A stretch of 17,651 nt of DNA from Nitrospiraceae bacterium (GTDB taxonomy: Bacteria; Nitrospirota; Thermodesulfovibrionia; Thermodesulfovibrionales; UBA9159). This document shows, one piece after another, positions 15,223 through 17,651 of this stretch. The notes below the pieces were generated by a model. That model did no database searches. It was not told the origin of the DNA and was given only the letters and a program-made list of their open reading frames with translations. The DNA lies in NCBI GenBank assembly GCA_003453735.1, contig DMNE01000369.1:11177-28827 (forward strand), read 5' to 3'. Each line of letters opens with the position of its first letter. Position 1 is the first letter of the stretch. Both the position numbers and the translations under genes were made by a program.

Positions 15223-17468
15223 CAGTTTACCCATCTTGGCTTTTCCTTTGGCTCTCTTATGTCGTTCTCATTGATCAATCTCTCTCTTAACAAAGTATAC
15301 CTTTCTTGCGGCTTGCTGTTCCCTATGGCTATTGCCATTGCTTTCTTTGTCCCTACCAGCACCACCAATTTCCTTCCCCTTGTGATGCCCGTGTACAGCA
15401 GATTCCTTTGAAGAAGCATATAGTGTTGCGTTAGGATCGGCATTACCACTACGGGATACTCACTGCCTTGCGATTTATGAACCGACACTGCATAAGCCAG
15501 TACTATCTCATCGAGGTCTGGATACTCGTAGGGAACGACTCTCCCGTCATAGTTCACCATAATTTCTTGCTCTTCCCGATCGATCTTGGTGATCCTTCCG
15601 ATGTCGCCATTGAAGACTTCCTTGTCGTAGTTGTTCCTGATCTGCATCACCTTATCCCCGACTTTTAAAACCATGCCTCCCCTTACAAGTTCATCCCCTG
15701 AAGGGTTCAAGTGCTTTTGTAACTCGGTATTCAGATTCGATGCCCCGACAACACCCCTGTGCATAGGAGTCAAAACTTGGATGTCATCAATAGGGTTGTA
15801 GCCGAACTTTGTGGGAATCTTGTCTTTGCATAACTCTATTATCTTCTCAGCTGCCTTTTCCGGCTCCTCTATAGGGAAGAAATAGAAGTCACTGAGGGAT
15901 TCACCGTTAGAGTCTACAGTGGGCATCTGACCGCTATTTACCCTATGAGCGTTAACGATGATCAGGCTTTCCTTTGCCTGTCTGAAAATCTCGTTGAGTC
16001 TTACCGTAGGAATGCGTCCTGAGTCTATGATGTCCTTCAGGACATTTCCGGCTCCGACTGAGGGCAACTGGTCAACATCCCCGACAAGAATAAGGGTCGC
16101 CCCATTAGGTATTGCCTTCAAGAGTTGATACATAAGGCTCGTGTCCACCATGGAAGTCTCATCTATTACGATTAGATCGGCATCCAACGGGGAATTTTCA
16201 TCTTTCTTAAACCCTCCCTCTTTTGGACTGAACTCCAGTAGGCGGTGAATGGTCTTCGCTGGATTTCCGGTAGCCTCTGACATTTTTTTTGCAGCCCTCC
16301 CTGTCGGTGCGGCAAGGAGGACTTTCTGATTCAACCTTTTGTATATCCTGATGATTGAATTAATCAGGGTCGTTTTGCCCGTTCCGGGCCCGCCTGTAAC
16401 CACCATGACTTTTTTATCAATAGCTTGCTTGAGAGCCTGTATCTGGTTCACGGCAAGCTCTATCTTTAGCTCCTCCTGAACCCATTCAATAGCGTTGTCC
16501 CGGTCAAAGGTACTTTGCTTTTTCGGGAGGCGCATGAGGGCTGTCAGCCTGCTGGCTACCCCGACCTCACAGACGTAGAATTTGGCAAGGTAAACCGCCT
16601 TGTTGTTCTCCTTGATTTCCTCTCCGTTAATATTCTCAATCACTATTTTTCTTTCAAGGGCAACATTGGCAAGCGCCTTAACGATGATGTCCCTTTCAAT
16701 GTCTACGAGCTTTTCGCCATCCTTTTCCAAGTCCAATATTTTCTTACATTCAGTAAGCAGAGGTTCGTAGGGGTAAAAAACGTGACCGTCCTCAGATAGT
16801 CGGTGTAGGACATAAATTATGCAGGCCTCTGCCCTGACAAGGGAATCTTTCATAATGCCCAACTGCTCTGCAATCCTGTCGGCAGTAAGGAAGCCTATCC
16901 CAAATACGTCATGGGCTAACCGGTATGGGTTTTTTTTTACAATCTGTATCGATTCCTTCCCGTACTTCTTGTATATCTTTGCCCCATAGGTAGGGCTGAC
17001 TCCATGACCTTGAAGAAACACCATAACCTCACGGATCTCTTTTTGGTCGTCCCATGCTTTCTTAATCATCTCGATCCTCTTGTCCCCGATGCCGTCAACC
17101 TCACACAACCGCTTGGTGTCCGTTTCAATGAGGCTAAGTGTCTCCAAGCCAAATTTTCTGACGAGGCGTTTAGCCATGACAGGCCCGATGCCTTTGACCA
17201 AGCCTGAGCCAAGATATTTCTCTATCCCTGTAACCGTGGCGGGAACTACTGATTCATAGGAGATTATCTTGAACTGCTCACCGAACTTGGGATGGTTGTG
17301 CCACTCCCCCTTCAGTTTCAAGATTTCTCCAGCGGACACGGAAAGAAGATTACCAACTACCGTAACAAGGTCATGTCTGCCCCCGACCTTCATTTTGGCG
17401 ATAGTGAAGCTGTTTTCCTCATTGTGGAAGGTAATTCTTTCTATCTGTCCTTTGATTTCTACAACCAT
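15222..17468 (-). CDS. recD2: RecD2-type ATP-dependent DNA helicase
   Basis: RecD2 is a superfamily 1B 5'-to-3' helicase, found apart from RecBC and active in DNA repair and replication-fork maintenance. The 748 residues match the family. The N-terminal OB-like domain starts VVEIKGQIERITFHNEENSF. Helix-hairpin-helix motifs follow at about 81-135 (LVKGIGPVMAKRLVRKFG and CEVDGIGDKRI) and at 185-200 (FGIGFLTADRIA). The helicase core has Walker A VTGGPGTGKTT (357-367), Walker B LIVIDETSMVD (432-442), GDVDQLPSVGAG (463-474), FRQA (495-498), a UvrD_C_2 segment AVSVHKSQGSEYP (660-672) and YTGITRGRK (692-700). It is therefore complete. The ATG at 17468 follows an in-frame TAG six bases upstream. The nearest good Shine-Dalgarno (AGGAG, about 17488-17492) is some 17 bases away, longer than usual. 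It stands alone on the minus strand at the window edge. Confidence 0.96.
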   Translation of the reverse strand: MVVEIKGQIERITFHNEENSFTIAKMKVGGRHDLVTVVGNLLSVSAGEILKLKGEWHNHPKFGEQFKIISYESVVPATVTGIEKYLGSGLVKGIGPVMAKRLVRKFGLETLSLIETDTKRLCEVDGIGDKRIEMIKKAWDDQKEIREVMVFLQGHGVSPTYGAKIYKKYGKESIQIVKKNPYRLAHDVFGIGFLTADRIAEQLGIMKDSLVRAEACIIYVLHRLSEDGHVFYPYEPLLTECKKILDLEKDGEKLVDIERDIIVKALANVALERKIVIENINGEEIKENNKAVYLAKFYVCEVGVASRLTALMRLPKKQSTFDRDNAIEWVQEELKIELAVNQIQALKQAIDKKVMVVTGGPGTGKTTLINSIIRIYKRLNQKVLLAAPTGRAAKKMSEATGNPAKTIHRLLEFSPKEGGFKKDENSPLDADLIVIDETSMVDTSLMYQLLKAIPNGATLILVGDVDQLPSVGAGNVLKDIIDSGRIPTVRLNEIFRQAKESLIIVNAHRVNSGQMPTVDSNGESLSDFYFFPIEEPEKAAEKIIELCKDKIPTKFGYNPIDDIQVLTPMHRGVVGASNLNTELQKHLNPSGDELVRGGMVLKVGDKVMQIRNNYDKEVFNGDIGRITKIDREEQEIMVNYDGRVVPYEYPDLDEIVLAYAVSVHKSQGSEYPVVVMPILTQHYMLLQRNLLYTGITRGRKLVVLVGTKKAMAIAIGNSKPQERYTLLRERLINENDIREPKEKPRWVN

Positions 17469-17492
17469 TGGCTAAATTTAATTGGTCTCCTG

Positions 17493-17507
17493 AGATAATA
17501 GTTATCT
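17493..17507. promoter_or_regulatory. Inverted repeat upstream of recD2 (possible operator or -10 region)
   Basis: AGATAA-TAG-TTATCT is a perfect 6-bp inverted repeat with a 3-base centre, located 25-39 bases upstream of the recD2 ATG and next to its AGGAG. It is a plausible repressor site or a leader hairpin, but AT-rich palindromes of this size also arise by chance. The remaining upstream sequence to the window end (17508-17651) shows no gene and no convincing promoter. Confidence 0.3.
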
Positions 17508-17651
17508 TAACATGTGATTTCTATTTTCACGAAGGTATTTGATATGATTGCCAACGATACTATTTCACTGAACACCAGGAGCCTTTACCGATGTCATCCG
17601 CGCACAATTAAGTTCCGATAAAATGGCACTTTAACCTATTGATTTATACAT

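Noticed and set aside
1..17651. CRISPR arrays, tRNA or rRNA genes
   Set aside because: No regularly spaced repeats and no cloverleaf or rRNA-like conserved stretches were found by eye on either strand.

Overview
The window comes from a Gram-negative (diderm) bacterium. It carries TamB, a POTRA/Omp85 outer-membrane protein and GlnD. A Nitrospirota- or deltaproteobacteria-like host is my guess from overall gene style; no rRNA or other marker here settles it. Most genes are on the minus strand.

Minus-strand run at the left (about 1-8001): glnD (PII uridylyltransferase/uridylyl-removing sensor), tamB (inner-membrane anchored lipid-transport/translocation protein) and a POTRA-rich BamA/TamA-type protein cut by the left edge. 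They are packed as one operon: glnD and tamB overlap by 28 bases, and tamB is 5 bases from the POTRA gene. This joins nitrogen-status sensing and envelope biogenesis in one transcript.

Middle (about 8002-12416): an 88-base relic of an IS607-family left end sits directly against the glnD start. Upstream are a 497-residue, highly diverged RelA/SpoT-synthetase-like protein (8136-9629) and a complete glycogen phosphorylase, glgP (9945-12416), which has a perfect Shine-Dalgarno sequence.

Accessory strip (about 12417-15221): AT-rich DNA with a 7-bp tandem repeat, then a second, better preserved but frameshifted and truncated IS607 tnpA on the plus strand. Next is a GC-richer plus-strand gene for a membrane-anchored CE4 polysaccharide deacetylase with an unusual N-terminal domain, ending in a hairpin plus T-run.

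Right end (15222-17468): recD2, a RecD-like helicase on the minus strand, with a short palindrome upstream.

The two most notable signals are: (i) the IS607 left end repeated, ungapped at about 76% identity, at 8003-8090 (minus) and 12632-12719 (plus), where the first copy now supplies the 5' flank of glnD and may have cost GlnD its N-terminal tail; and (ii) the diverged RelA/SpoT-like protein, which keeps several synthetase motifs but has lost or shifted others. No CRISPR array, tRNA or rRNA was seen.
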